Below are positions 11,501 to 22,399 of a stretch of DNA of 64,000 bases, in pieces. Position 1 is the stretch's first letter. The number at the start of each line of letters is the position of its first letter. The stretch spans positions 54,763,423 to 54,827,422 of the forward strand of contig OX421968.1 in assembly GCA_949128115.1 (NCBI GenBank). Direction: 5' to 3'. Source of the DNA: Anaspis maculata (taxonomy: Eukaryota > Arthropoda > Insecta > Coleoptera > Scraptiidae). The notes beneath the pieces are model-generated. The model was not told where the DNA came from. It worked only from the letters and a program-made list of their open reading frames with translations, and searched no databases. A program made the translations under genes and the position numbers.

Positions 11501-12133
11501 GATTTTTGTCTTGTCCATGTTGATTAATGTCTTAGCCATGATGCAGCTGGCAGCTGTGTCGGGTTCAGCAATGCCGGCGACATGTCCTCCAGGTTGTCCG
11601 CTTAATGTTGCCCACACGATTTTCTCGGAGTTAGCAGCTACACGAACGGTTTCAGCCGAAAGTAGGCGGATTTCTTCAGCGGCCTTCATGGATGTTCTAA
11701 GCGCCAATTCCTCGTTCCCGATTTTCAACGTCCGCTGTCCAACATCCAGGATGAATCCGTACTTATCCATCAAGTCCAGGCCAAGTATGAAATCGTCAAC
11801 AATGTCAGCGACCAGGAACTTTTCTCGCAGAAGAAATCGTCCGAAGCGAATGCTTACTTCAGCTTCTCCGTGCAATGTAGCAGACTCTCCGGTAGCTGTA
11901 GTCAAACGAGCGCCGTCCCTCAGTGGCACAATGTGTTGCTGTCGAAGAATTCCTCGTCGAACGATTGACTTCGTGGCTCCCGTATCGATTACGAACACGC
12001 AATCGTCCTCGTCAAGCTTTCCACTGAGAAGAAGGCTATTGGGTGACTTCTGCAGCAGTGAGACGGAGTAACTCCTGGGGCATTGAGGACTGCCAGCCAG
12101 CGTGCGCCCCTTAGCGCTAGCTGGAATTAGTTT
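8525..12133 (-). CDS. pol: Gypsy Pol polyprotein: protease, RT, RNase H, integrase
   Basis: This frame encodes the enzymes that copy the element's RNA into DNA and integrate it. Numbering from the GTG at 11998 (1157 residues): aspartic protease DTG at 5-7 with ILG at 71-73; reverse transcriptase about 280-460 with catalytic D359 and YLDD at 421-424; RNase H with D568, E611, D636 and D679; integrase zinc finger H805-H812-C842-C845; integrase core D874, D934, E970 (35 residues between the last two); GPY/F-type C-terminus from about 1108. The frame has no ATG before the protease and stays open upstream to about 12145, overlapping the end of gag, so I place its start at the presumed -1 frameshift near 12133. 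It contains no internal stops and looks functional. GTG at 11998 is not a credible start because it falls inside the protease fold. Confidence 0.95.
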   Translation of the reverse strand, partial: KLIPASAKGRTLAGSPQCPRSYSVSLLQKSPNSLLLSGKLDEDDCVFVIDTGATKSIVRRGILRQQHIVPLRDGARLTTATGESATLHGEAEVSIRFGRFLLREKFLVADIVDDFILGLDLMDKYGFILDVGQRTLKIGNEELALRTSMKAAEEIRLLSAETVRVAANSEKIVWATLSGQPGGHVAGIAEPDTAASCIMAKTLINMDKTKIPIRVINPNKTSKTIKEGETLGKCEPVEWISRCEDISTKAATPKLLEKKLVEMFSPDWKHLSGKEKELATQFIQEEAAAFAMEGNPTGRTNVIQHRINTENAAPIRQAPRRLPLAKQEEVSKLLKNMLDEGVIEESTSPWSSPVVLVTKKDGSTRFCVDYRKLNDVTKKDSYPLPRIDDTLSTLSGSRWFSTLDLKSGYWQVGLHNDDKEKTAFSAGSGLYQFTVMPFGLCNAPATFERLMECVLRGLTWETCLVYLDDVMVIGRTFEEHLKNLREVIRRLRGAHLKLNPKKCVLFQKQVKFLGHVVSSEGIETDPAKLDAVREWPRPRNQHEVRSFLGLCTYYRRFVEKFADIAKPLHKLTEDRAPFLWTKECENSFKTLKIALCSSPILAYPQLHGQYILDTDASNTGIGAVLSQHQQGQERVVEYYSKVLSKPERNYCVTRRELLAIVKAVDHFHQYLYGRKFLVRTDHAALQWLLQLKNPEGQLARWIEKLQQYDFKVQHRPGRSHGNADALSRRPCNEDCKHCKRVDQQNGNVEVKAIVFDTPRNWTTAELKKEQREDPAIGTLAERKELGQDRPEWAEISGEGPEFKALWAQWNSLRIENGLLKRVWESPDGKKEMVQLVLPKRRVREVLKEMHDGVTGGHLGVNKTLAKVRERFYWVNCRNDLETWCRQCEVCAASKGPRTRSRGELKTYNVGAPFERIAIDVAGPFPTTEDGNKYILVAMDYFSKWPEAYALPNQEASTVARVLVDNLISRFGVPLELHSDQGRNFESNVFQGICTLLGIQKTRTTPLHPQSDGMVERFNRTMEQHLSKVVDEHQRDWDRHLPIFLMAYRAAIHDTTGETPARVLFGRELRLPCDLQFGTPENDPKDIPEYVDDLRQRMCDIHELVRNRIRIATDRMKTRYDLKANSTGFQAGDLVWLYNPQRKKGRSPKLHPSWEGPYTVVKRINDVVYRIQRAPRAKMKVVHLDRLARYSGSNDEPIRDEQA

Positions 12134-12153
12134 TCCTGATAGCGTCTATCAGG
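12127..12153 (-). promoter_or_regulatory. Probable -1 frameshift region between gag and pol
   Basis: Gag ends CAG GAA AAC TAA; the stop is at 12127-12129. Pol lies in the -1 frame, which opens after a TAG at 12146-12148, so the shift must occur in this ~18-base overlap. The A-rich heptamer GGAAAAC (12130-12136) is the likely slip site, although it does not fit the canonical X-XXY-YYZ rule exactly. Directly upstream lies a perfect 8-bp hairpin, CCTGATAG-ACG-CTATCAGG (12135-12153). Confidence 0.55.
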
Positions 12154-13305
12154 GCTGGGAGTTCTCCGTCCCGGTGTGGACCGGTCACTTGAACTCGACC
12201 TTTGCCTGCAGTCTCGAAGCAGATGTCCCGGTCTTCTACAGCCGAAGCAACGCGGTCTTCCTCCAGCTCTTGGCTCGCCTTGGGGTCTGTTCCGAGACAT
12301 GGCGCTAAGAAGTTCCTCAAACATCTCCTTCACCGATTTCTCGGAAGGATGTGATGCTCCGGATTCATCAAAGTTCACCTCTCTAAGACGATGAGGGCGC
12401 GATGCATCTTTAGCAGCCTCGATGCGAATAGCTTGGATGAGTGCGTCGCTGATGTTGGCTGGATTGCTGATCATGACCATCTGACGCAGATCTGGATCTC
12501 TTATTCCGCCCATGAAAGCTTCCTTGGCGATCTCGGCCAAAACATCCGCTGGATGGGCTGGATAGGCCAGGTGAACCAGCCTCAGGACTTCGGATTTGAA
12601 TTCCTGAAGGCTTTCTCCGCTCTTTTGTGTCCTGGCCTTCAGCTGGGTTTGATGGATCTGCCGCACATGATTGTCCCCATACCGAAGCTCGAGGACCCTC
12701 GTCAGCTTGGCAAAGTCCTTCTGCTCACTTTCAGGAATCGTCTGGAGCAGCTCCAATGCTGGGCCTCTGAGAGCCAGGACTAAAGCTGTGGCTCTCTCAT
12801 CGTCGCTCCATCCGTTTGCTTCGGCAGCGGCATCGAACTGCCTCTTATAGGTAGTCCATGGGCTTTTCCCATCGAAGTTCGGCAGCTTCACACGTTGGGC
12901 ACCCGCTGAACTAACCATCGCAGCACTGGCGGCGGTTTTCTGAACCTGTTGCTCCAGCTTTGTCAGGTTGGCCTTCACCGCTTCCACTTCTTTTTCTACC
13001 ATCGCAACCATTTTCTCCTCCAGTTTGTTTACACTGCCGTCGAAATACCGCGTTTGTTGTTCCACAACGGCTAATATTTCTTCTCTTTCCTCCAGGCGTT
13101 TCCTTTCCTGTTCTTCTAACAGATTTCTCAATTCCTGTTCTTGCCCTTCTAGAAGATTCTTCAGTTCTGCCTTGTCCTCTAAACGCTCCACGACGCGTTT
13201 CTTTTTCTGTTCTTCTAGAAGACTTTTCTGCTGCTGCATCATCGCCTTGATGTTCGCCAAAGCGTCTTCGACTCCTGTCTTCGACATGCTTCTCGTCTCC
13301 GGCAT
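12127..13305 (-). CDS. gag: Gypsy Gag (capsid/nucleocapsid)
   Basis: 392 residues from an ATG at 13305. Gag forms the virus-like particle that packages the element's RNA in the cytoplasm. Residues about 10-125 are rich in E, K, L and Q and predict a coiled coil. Residues about 138-300 contain LPNFDGKSPWTTYKRQFDAA and the helical pattern typical of retrotransposon capsids. A zinc knuckle of form CX2CX4HX4C lies at 353-366 (CFGCRRPGHLLRDC), followed by a basic, serine-rich tail suited to RNA binding. The stop overlaps the open pol frame, which continues in the -1 phase. The frame is intact and of normal length for arthropod gypsy Gag. Confidence 0.92.
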   Translation of the reverse strand: MPETRSMSKTGVEDALANIKAMMQQQKSLLEEQKKKRVVERLEDKAELKNLLEGQEQELRNLLEEQERKRLEEREEILAVVEQQTRYFDGSVNKLEEKMVAMVEKEVEAVKANLTKLEQQVQKTAASAAMVSSAGAQRVKLPNFDGKSPWTTYKRQFDAAAEANGWSDDERATALVLALRGPALELLQTIPESEQKDFAKLTRVLELRYGDNHVRQIHQTQLKARTQKSGESLQEFKSEVLRLVHLAYPAHPADVLAEIAKEAFMGGIRDPDLRQMVMISNPANISDALIQAIRIEAAKDASRPHRLREVNFDESGASHPSEKSVKEMFEELLSAMSRNRPQGEPRAGGRPRCFGCRRPGHLLRDCRQRSSSSDRSTPGRRTPSPDRRYQEN

Positions 13306-13366
13306 TTACCAAATCACGAATGTTCCGAACGTCCTGTAGTCGCAGGCCCAATTACTCTCAATTATA

Positions 13367-13382
13367 CCGCTTACTGACACCA
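13367..13382 (-). other. Primer-binding site of the gypsy element
   Basis: Two bases inside the 5' LTR the minus strand reads TGGTGTCAGTAAGCGG. TGG pairs with a tRNA CCA end. TGGTGTCAG would suit a tRNA-Leu-like acceptor end, but the primer tRNA is an inference and only about nine bases fit. Confidence 0.6.
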
Positions 13383-13384
13383 AA

Positions 13385-13894
13385 TGTTACGATATTTCGC
13401 GTACGGGTTCGAATATAATTGAGACGATTTTTTAAAACACACACTGTTTATTTCTGCGTACTACTACTACAATAAATGCCAACAGTTATCGCTTGGAATT
13501 ATGTCGCAGGGACTTCGCTTGTTTTCACTCGTTATCTAATTCATTACTGCCGCGAGCTCCCGGCTGACGCCTTATATAAGGCCTCCGAATAATGCTCCCG
13601 AAGTTTCTGTCTGCTTCCAGCAAATTCCATGAGGGTCTGGCATATGCGGTTTCTAGATCATTCCTGAATAATCGCACACGTTACCTGTATGCTTTCCATG
13701 TGTTCTGAAATCTGCGCCTCCGCCAAAGTGGACTGATGTGCCTTGATCGAACGTTCAAGTCCCCATTGGGTTCACATACAAGAACGCTCTGGAATACACG
13801 AGATCGCTCCAGACTCCTACACTGCGATCTAATGGTGGAAAGATCGAGAAACATCGAGTGTTTACCTATATGTACAAGATCGCCGCTCGTAACA
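13385..13894 (-). repeat. 5' LTR of the gypsy element
   Basis: 510 bp, the promoter-bearing LTR in the element's own orientation. It is followed at 13895-13898 by ATAT, the second copy of the target duplication. Confidence 0.95.
13570..13580 (-). promoter_or_regulatory. TATA-like promoter element in the gypsy 5' LTR
   Basis: The minus strand reads CTTATATAAG within the 5' LTR, about 125 bases upstream of the AATAAA at 13447-13452. The position suits the boundary between U3 and R. The 3' LTR copy has one change here. Confidence 0.5.
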
Positions 13895-13898
13895 ATAT

Positions 13899-15516
13899 TA
13901 TATACGTATACAAGTACAGAATCTGTTGGTTGTAAAATATATAAATCTGAGGACCGGGATTGGACGGGCCGAAATCACTCTAGAGAGGTATCTAGAAACC
14001 TTTAAAATGAGACAGATTTGTTCCTGATAGCAAATACAAAAACCAATTTTTTAGAATTGAAAATCTTACAAATACCCACCCTTAGGTGTCTAATAACACG
14101 ATTCATATTGCATATTAGAACGAAACAGCAAAATTGATGGTGTTTCTGAATTATATTCACTTAAGTATTACACAGATGGTATACTAGAACAACCTACAAT
14201 GGTCAGTCAAAATACAGTTGCATTACTTCGGATTTCAAATTTGCTCGGGTAGGCTTCGAAAGCCTTATCTCATCCCAAAGTTTCGTGTCTAATGCAGTTT
14301 TTTTTTGTAGAATGTAGAATGTATCAATAACTTCTTTACGAATTGAGATCCTGGAATAAGAATCACCTTTAACAAAGCCGTAGTTGTTGAACATTGTCTT
14401 GACTCTCGTACCTGGCAATCCGCTTGAAGATATTTCCAAAGTTTCGAGTTAGATGATGATCCTCTTCCTGGCGCAATTCAACGGTGCAATGTGCAATAAC
14501 TTAGCAAGTTAAAAACCTAGAATAGAAGCACAATAGGAAGAGGCATATTATGATTGTGCTCTGTGGTGAAATTACCTGAATAATTCGCCTCCGTCCCAAT
14601 TTGTGCCGCAGTAAATTGATTTAATTATGTATAAAGCGTAATCGGCAGGTATGCCAAATGTTTTGCAAAACTGTGAATTAGTACTCAGAACAAACAAATC
14701 CATACTTTGTTGTTATATCTAGGAATATTTTTGGAGGTTATGTCACCAAATGTCATCTCTCGCAGGCTGTCACAACCAAAAGTCAAAATCCAGAACCAGA
14801 GACCAGTTCCACACGATGCTATAAAATCCGCACTTTGTCAAGTACAATTAAAAATTGTATGGTGCTATATCAAAATTATTTGACTTTTAGCTTTGATTGT
14901 AGGTTTGATACCGCACAATTTTTGATCGAATGAAATTTAGAATCCTATGTTTGAACTTTAATTTATCATCGTGTAAATTCAACTCCACTAGCTGTAAAGC
15001 GTGCTCCGGTGGATTGACCGCGGGTCGATGGGATGAATGTCTTCTCCCAGTTCCAACTGCACTGCCCACAAAGGAAAAATTATAATGGTATAATAAATCT
15101 GTATTAATGTAAATGAGAATTTAGTAAAACATATTCCAAATTATTGCAATTGAATGGATATATTATAGAAAGTTCGATTTTTACATCTCACCTCTTGTTG
15201 GACACATGACGTAAGTATATAAAGAAGGTATCATTATAGTACTTCTGGTGAACCGGAGTTACAGTCCGGTTTTTGATAGCGAAAACGCGCAGCTGTATTT
15301 TGATGAGGATTTGTGATTCGAAATAATATTAAATTCAAGTGGTTTGACACACAAGTCGTGTCAAATTCGGTACCAACTATATTTCAAACAGAAAATTCTT
15401 TAACTGTGCTTAATGGTAATCAAATCGCACAGCGTGCGTAAGGAGCTGCTTAGTGAGCCTGTTGATTGTGCGCTATTCATCACTTACGGTAGTAGTCGTA
15501 GGTAATAGTATATTAC
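13899..15516. other. No gene recognised
   Basis: AT-rich sequence with only short frames. No terminal repeats or RNA genes were found. Confidence 0.4.
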
Positions 15517-15635
15517 GTAACAAGAGTAGTAAGTAGCATATTACGCACGCAGGGAAAAGTTGCACACGAGCGAGCGTAGCGAGCGAGTGTAGTATTTCCC
15601 TGAGTGCGTAATTGCTTTACTACTCGTGTTCCGTA
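15517..15635. repeat. Short MITE-like imperfect inverted repeat
   Basis: The left arm 15517-15556 (with GAGTAGTAAG and ACGCACGCAGGGAAA) pairs with the right arm 15595-15635 (TTTCCCTGAGTGCGTAAT and TTACTACTC). The loop is GC-rich and contains GAGCGAGCGTAGCGAGCGAG. It could be a small MITE; no target duplication was confirmed. Confidence 0.45.
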
Positions 15636-18600
15636 CTATACTTTATCTCCGACCCCCCCCCCTTCCCCTGGCTACCATTCCAAGTAGAAAGTCCCATAGC
15701 TCCGTTATTTCTTGTCCAATTTTGATAATTGATGCGTCAAATTGAATGGTTTCATGCTCACTATATTTTGGCTTAGGTTACTTCAATATCCAGATAATGA
15801 AGCTTCTGAGCAACAATAGTTCAATTTGAAAAAAATAGGGTGATTAGAGTTTATGTGCGAAAACTTTGGCAATCAATAGAGAATCGGAAAATAAGTAGTC
15901 TGCATCCACAAAACATTTTCAGGAATGCATAATGACAAAGATACAGCCCTCCAAAGTTGAAATGAAAAAATCGTTCTTTTGTCATAACTAGGGTCATAAC
16001 TTCAAAACCATCCCACCGATTTCGCTCAAATTTTGAATAGATGTTACTAAACTAATCCACTACGAAATACTCATAATAAATTAGAGAGAAGTGCAGCGGT
16101 GCAGGAATTTACTGATCTTAAAAACTTCTGAATTACAAAATACCTAAATCGAACCCATCACATTCTAAGAATAAATGAATGTTGAGATGTTGTATTGAAT
16201 AAAACTGGAGAAAGTCGATTTTTGTAACACTTTATTCGAACATCCAACTAGGTACTACACTTGAAACTTTATGGAACCTCAGACGATACAATTTATGTTT
16301 ATGTCAAAACTATTCATAAGGCATCGAATATTAATAGTTGAAGCACAATAAATTATTGATGTTCATGTTGTTCTGATGGCTGGGGTAACTTTGGCGGCTC
16401 CGGTAGCTTTCTCGAAATTTCTTGCTCTGCAATCGGCTGGACGTTTTCTTCCTCCGGTTTACTTCATGCTAAGTTTGTTCTTTGAGAATCTAAAAATAAG
16501 AATGACTTATTGCTCACAAATGTTTAGGTGGATATCGACAGTGTTTACCTAGGTGCATACCTGGCAAAAATCTGAAATTCGCAGGCCTCCATGGCTTAGC
16601 TGGACACTGGGCAATATATCACAAGCCGAAGCGCTGGGACAGGTGGTCGATTTTACATTATCAAGGTTCCTCGTTGTGGCTGCGGTTGTTGCCCACCCTC
16701 TAAACAGTAAATTAGTAATGTAGAAAGTAAGTAAATGGGTAAGACTTCACAAACCTGATGAAAATTGTAACCAACAAAAATCGAAGGGGGCACTTTTGTA
16801 GTTGACAGTTGTTGACTCGACGACCCGTCAAAATGACACGTCATGCTGCTTGCCTACCCACTTGATATCAGCACATATCGGGGTGCAGCGGGGGTGCAGC
16901 TGATGAATTCGAACAGGATTCAATTTGTGAATTGCTGGCGCCATTCACATTAGTAAAATTAAGGAATAATGAAGCTCTGTAAGTGCAAATCATAAAATAA
17001 CTCATAAGTTTACAATAACCGTCTTCAAACGAAAGTTATACAAGATGTTGTCGTTCTTACATCTCACCTCCATGGAGTTGCGGCCCGTAAAGATATAAGA
17101 GAGTTGCCTCACACCTATTGTTGGTGCGTAGGACATGACTGCGGTCGGCCCTGCAAGTGCGAATTTTCGCAATAGGAAGGTTTTTAAGTGTAGGGAGAAG
17201 TAGGCGTTTTTCATATAGGCATTCGAAAATTTGCTTTGCCGTTAACTTCACATTGACAGTTTTGGAACCAAATTTTAACCATAAATTCCCTAACCGTGCG
17301 ATCGCCTCACTTTACACACGGCTATCCGTGTGTAAAGATCAACTTACTAGAATTGTTAGTCATGTGCTATTGGTAACTTACGATAGTGGTCGTAGATAAA
17401 TAATATTTTGAACCGAAGAGAATACAAGCTTGGTTTTGATTGTGGTTGGCGAGAGGAACAAAGAAAGTGAGGAACGGTATACAAGATGCAAGTATATTTT
17501 GTGTTGGGACTAGGGGCTGGGCTGGGTTAGGAAAATAAAGCATTTGAAATTTATATTTGTCAGTGGAAATCACATAAATTAAAACATAACGTGAGTAAGT
17601 AGCGAGCGTGAATTATGAAAGAAAGAAAATATCTTTCGCGAGAGTAAAAAGTTCTAAAATTAGAGAACAAATTACGCAAATAATGCGGCCCAGTATTTAT
17701 ATCTCGCCAGACGATTACAGAATGTAAACTCGCCCCAGTCCTGCTGGCAAGAAAATATAATTAATTAGGAATTCATTAAGAATAAATAACGCATTTAAAG
17801 TTGTATTATACCGCCTAATTGTACAGGGAGGACGTATCTACCTAGCGAAATAAGCTACCAGGCAGAAACAAGACAATTAAATATCTAGAGATAATGTAGC
17901 ACATTAAGATGTTTTTGTGGGTCGCTGTTGGTTACGGTGGTGTTACAAATGAATGCTTCAACATTTAGTGAGATGTTTTGTTGGAGCTTTGGGACAACGA
18001 TTAACAGATCTTATGCTACTCAGGCGCTCGCTCTTGCAATATAATCTCATGGTTCTTTTCCGATTTTGCGAACGCAGGACACCAGGCAGGACAATTGCTA
18101 CCGTTATTAACGTGATGCTAATGCAGTGCACATAGTAAATTCAATTTTTTAATCGCATCCAACTATATAAAACTGCACCGCCGCTCCTTATAAATACAGT
18201 GCCTCCACTAGCATGTTAATTTTGTTCAAATAGACAGACAACATTATTTACGGGACAGTGCAGACTTTTATGACTACCATTTCATCTGGGATTGCTCAGT
18301 TGAGCTTATCTTTGCAATTATTTCTAACACTCACCCAGCTTTAGCATCCTCCCTCCTATGCACACCATTACCATTACGTCCATTCCCATTCTCGGATTGG
18401 AGAGCTCGACTCGATTGATTTTCAGAAATTGATTTAAATTTTTTCTTTCCATATTGCTTTGACGATTATGTTTCGTCGCTGTTTACGACGACCATGTTTA
18501 TGATGTCAGGATAGATATTTGGTTATTGAAGTTTATTTGTAAGCAAAATGAAATTGACCATTACATAGGTCAAGTTTCACCTAGTAAAACCTGTAATTTG

Positions 18601-18982
18601 GTCTTTTCACCAATGGTCATTGCTTCACTGGTTTGTCAACTTCACAGCTTTCGCAGACACCAGTTTCCAGTTTCAGGCTAACCTTCGTCATGGCAAATGT
18701 AACCTGAAAACATGAAAACTGCATGACAAGTCCCATGAAATTGGCAACATGATGACGTCTATCGGTATCGGGTTGCTTCAAAGGCGGTCTCTGTAACTCT
18801 TCCGCTACTTTCGGGAACAGTTGAAGGACGGCGGTACCCCTCGTCCTGTGTTACTTTTCACAAGATAATTTTATCCTTGGAACACTTCCAAATCCAGTGA
18901 ATAGAAGAAAAAAGATTAGGGTTACCTTGGCATGGCTATTTTTTAACCCACCACCACTCCAAAAATTGAGCTCCATCTTTTT
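15636..18982. other. No gene confidently recognised
   Basis: A C-rich run is at about 15651-15661. Short open stretches on the minus strand with splice-like signals lie around 16390-16850 but do not join into a convincing protein. No repeats with clear ends were found. Confidence 0.35.
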
Positions 18983-19320
18983 AGCGTACTTCTCCAAACG
19001 GGAAGGCGCTTATGTTATCGCTTTGGCCGTCTGTGTGTCTGTACGTCACAGCATCTGTTCCTATACGGAAGGATTTCTACGAAAAATTTCAACTTCAGTG
19101 GCCAGTTAATTTCAGTTATAACATTTTAATGTTGCGCGGCGTCGCCTAATAAGTGCTGGAATTCACGACTTGACTTCAGAAAGTTATCACATGTGGACAA
19201 GTACTCTTTCTCATGAGAATACGTGAACCCATACACGGCGTTATATTCAAAGAAGAACTTGGCTGACTTTTTATCAACGAGAGCTCCACTTTTATATTAC
19301 CTATGGGTCATAGTTAGCGG
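18983..19320 (+). mobile_element. Diverged 5' fragment of Helentron-like family 1
   Basis: It begins after a T-run with AGCGTACTTCTCC and AAACGGGAAGGCGC, matching the 5' end of the copy at 26096. It follows that element through the GTC-rich tract and a block containing AGTTATCACATG, with many substitutions and small gaps. It fades near 19320. This is an old, truncated copy. Confidence 0.6.
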
Positions 19321-21365
19321 CATTTGAAACTCTGCAGTCACGCGCCCATGCGAATTGAAAATCTACGCCTGCTTTCGACGGTGAAATTTGACTGTTTAAC
19401 ATTTTGAAATACCCTTCCAAAATGTTCTTTTTCTTACCGTTCCATTGCTATCAGTGCTTCAAAAATAAAACTAAAGAAAGCGGATATCTGAATTTGAATT
19501 GTCTACAAGTCGAACAGCTATCTTTGTTTTTTGTTGCTGAACATTTTCCATAAAAATTTCTACATTTTTTTGGGACAAAAATGATCAAAATAGCTATTGA
19601 ACGGTCAATTCAATTTTAGAAATACCTTTTTTCCCTTTTGCAATTGGAGCATTGCTACACGTAAAAAAAAGAGTGAAATTTCACTCAAAATCGGAGTAGA
19701 ATCGCATCCAGTCTCATTTTGAGTGAAAATTTGTACTAATTTGATCGAGTGAAGGGGAATGGGTTGGAGTGAAGTCCCTACACTCCAGGTTAGAGTTAAG
19801 CTTGAGACTAGAGTTGGTAAACGTTCACTCCGATTGTGAGTGAATTCACCTCGGATATTCGCTCGATTGTGAGTGAATTTCACTCAGATACTCGCTCGAT
19901 TGTTATTGCAAAAGTACCCAATTATAATAATAATTATTGTTTAATTATTGTGAAGTGGTGTGCTAGGTGGTTGCTGTAGCTTGGATTGGCTGTTTCGGAT
20001 GCAATATGGGCCTGATCGTCTTGAAATACATTCATCAAAAAATTCGCCCTACTTTCAGCTGTTCATATGCTCATTCGAGGAGATGAAGGAGGATTTATCG
20101 GCCACATCTGGACGCAGGGCGAGTTTCTTATTGCCATTGTGTTTTAAGACAATTATAGTGCGATTCTGCAAAAATAACGTTCTATAAATGTCCTGTTATG
20201 TAAAAAAATCCTGTCGGCCATTGTTGCCTTGGTAATGGCACCGTAACAGAGCGTTTATGGAATGTTAATTTTTAGAAAATCGCATCATTTTAGGCCCATT
20301 GTAATCCAAAACGGCAAACACCACTCCAGGCGACAGCAACCACTGAACCACCATTACTGTCACTATTAGGTACACAATTATGATCACTTCCGCAATGACA
20401 ATTACAACAATAGCACAGTGCCGACTATCATACCCTAAGGCCCGTATTCATATCCCCCTTTTAGCGTTAGAAGCGGTTTTAAAGATGCGCCTCTAACATT
20501 TCCGTATTCATACGTGGTTTTAGCGCGCCTCTATCATCACTTTAAACTGGCGTCTCTAAAGTCGTCTTAAAAGGGGATGTTTAGAGACGCGTCTATAGCA
20601 CATTTCGTGGAACTTATGCGCAAGCGTGATATCGAATATTGACGGATAAGCGAGTCTGCCGTCAACTGTCGAATTTTGCGCGAGTTCCGTTCCCTCAGAG
20701 ACTCTCAGCTGGGACTCTCTGACTCTCATCAGTTCTATATAATCCGTACTACACTTCTGTAGCGAAAGTTGCCTAAAAACCACGATTTTAGGCAACATTC
20801 GCCACATCAGTGTACTGCGGAATGTATTTTACTCCCAGGGACTTTTCTCACACGATTCAAGAATAGCGGCCCAGCTCTCTGTTTCGTGATGCGTGATGGC
20901 TTCATCCTTAAAGAAAGTGCGAATTCGCTTAAGTGAACATGATGTGCCGGCTGTCTGATTTGCAGCCCTCAAAAGTGCACCATTTTGTAGCGCCGTGTTT
21001 TAAACGATGCACGTTCATTCCCATGTGGAAATTAGCACGTTGGAATTTCACGCTTTGTTGGTTATGTCGGTTTGTTATTGTTATTGACTCGCAGAACTGT
21101 CATTTTCTGCCAAAAATCTCGTGCATGCGCTAAGCTCCGTGCAAAACGTGTGACCTTGAAGATTCCATGAAATGACCTATTCATATGTCTCTTTTACGTG
21201 TCTTTAAGCGATTTTGGATGGTCTCACGCATGCGTCAAGTTAGATGGGATCCAAATGTGCCAACAGGCGTGTTTTGAGTCCATTTAACCTACAAGCTGTG
21301 CCGTGTGTTCTTGGGAAGTGTGACGAAAATCACATTTTCTTTCTAAAATATTGATTTAATTGAAT

Positions 21366-21769
21366 GGGGTACTTGCCAATGAAACAGATTTGACTGGAAA
21401 CACTTTCAATCATCAACAAGAGTGATAAATAGTATTTTCTGAAAATTTCCGGAAAATATATCCATTGATTAAAAAGATTTTTTTTTCGATTTTTTTTTTC
21501 AAAAGGTTGGTAAAAGTCGGGAATCTTCAGTGAAATTTTTCTGTCTGTATTTTTCAAATATTGTTAAGCCACTCTAACTGTTTTTTCAGTTTTCAACCCA
21601 ACAGTGCTGTTTGTTTAGTTTTTAGTATATTTGTGACGTCACAAATATATTTTTAAAACAGACACTACGGCCGCAATTTTGGGAATTTGGGAAAAAGAAA
21701 AAATACGGGTACAATATTTTTGCCCATACTTTCGATTAAGCCAATAAAAAAAATTTGGGCAAGTAGCCC
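21366..21769. mobile_element. TIR element, GGGGTACTTGCC family, short copy
   Basis: The left end reads GGGGTACTTGCC and the right end GGCAAGTAGCCC, with AT on both sides (21364-21365 and 21770-21771). The right ~150 bp match, inverted, the left part of the larger copy at 56411-57437. It contains a 24-bp perfect palindrome at 21626-21649. No coding capacity; superfamily unassigned. Confidence 0.55.
21626..21649. promoter_or_regulatory. 24-bp perfect palindrome with TGACGTCA core
   Basis: The palindrome is centred on TGACGTCA, the consensus full CRE site for CREB/ATF factors, with A/T-rich arms. The same palindrome, extended to 28 bp, occurs at 56529-56556 in the other copy of this element family. 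Function is inferred only from the core. Confidence 0.5.
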
Positions 21770-22399
21770 ATTAATGAAGCATGCCGCCGAAATGCAGGAA
21801 GTGCGCAATGTTCTGGATGTCCCTTTCGGTCATACTCCTTTACTATTTACTGTACTCAAGGCGGGGACGACTTGCACAAAACAGTCGAAACAGGTGTTCA
21901 CTTGTTAGGTTAACAGATCCAGGCCGCTATTCTTGAAAATGTGGAAGAAACTCCCTGGAAGTTTTTTGCGAGGTTTTATGCAATCCGCAGTACATCAATG
22001 TAGCAAGAGTTGCCAGCACATCCGTTTTGCCAGGCGGAGCTGCTCGGGGTAAATCACTAGACAAAAAAAACAGATCCAGCTGGGCCGTGATTGGTGTATG
22101 TATCTACTTTCTCGATCTAGTGATCTACCCGGAGCGGCTCCCGGCACAAAACGAAAGCGGCTTGGGGTTCTTGCCTACCTGCGTCCACCTTCGGGTAGGT
22201 AGTTTTGAGTACATTTTACAACGTTGCCAAATCAACACCCCGTTTAGTTAGATGGGCCCTAACAGGACGTAAAAGGTGGCATATGAATACGACCGCTTTT
22301 ATCAGGTAGCCGAGCGCTTTTTGTTAGAGGCATGCTAAATGTGGCTTAAAAGTGGGATATGAATACGGGCCTATGAGTCTGCGAAGAATGACTGACTTG

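Larger units (their letters stand above)
8004..13894 (-). mobile_element. Complete Ty3/gypsy LTR retrotransposon
   Basis: Two 510-bp LTRs (8004-8513 and 13385-13894) bound an internal region with primer-binding site, gag, pol and polypurine tract, all on the minus strand. The LTRs end in the inverted heptamers TGTTACG and CGTAACA. The element is flanked by ATAT at 8000-8003 and 13895-13898, a 4-bp target duplication. I count five differences between the LTRs (about 99% identity), and both frames are open with catalytic residues present, so this is a young, possibly active copy. There is no envelope gene: the pol stop overlaps the polypurine tract. The gag and integrase layout fits arthropod gypsy elements of the Mdg1-like type, but the clade is not proven. 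Confidence 0.95.
20439..22371. mobile_element. PIF/Harbinger-like non-autonomous DNA element
   Basis: The termini are inverted: GGCCCGTATTCATATCCC at the left and its reverse complement, with one extra base difference, at the right. The flanks are TAA at the left and TAT at the right, close to the 3-bp TWA duplications of PIF/Harbinger. CGTATTCATA recurs just inside the left end (about 20507) and, inverted, near 22274. A further inverted pair lies inside (about 20800-20870 against 21915-21990). No transposase frame is present. A 404-bp element of another family sits inside. Confidence 0.55.

Noticed and set aside
11061..12071. Long plus-strand frames opposite gypsy pol and gag, the longest 336 codons
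   Set aside because: They are antisense shadows of pol and gag, whose minus-strand frames carry full catalytic motifs. The plus-strand products show no recognisable domain.
16390..16850. Candidate small exons on the minus strand with splice-like signals
   Set aside because: Several open stretches and an acceptor-like TTTACTGTTTAG are present, but phases do not join into one frame without stops. No recognisable protein results.
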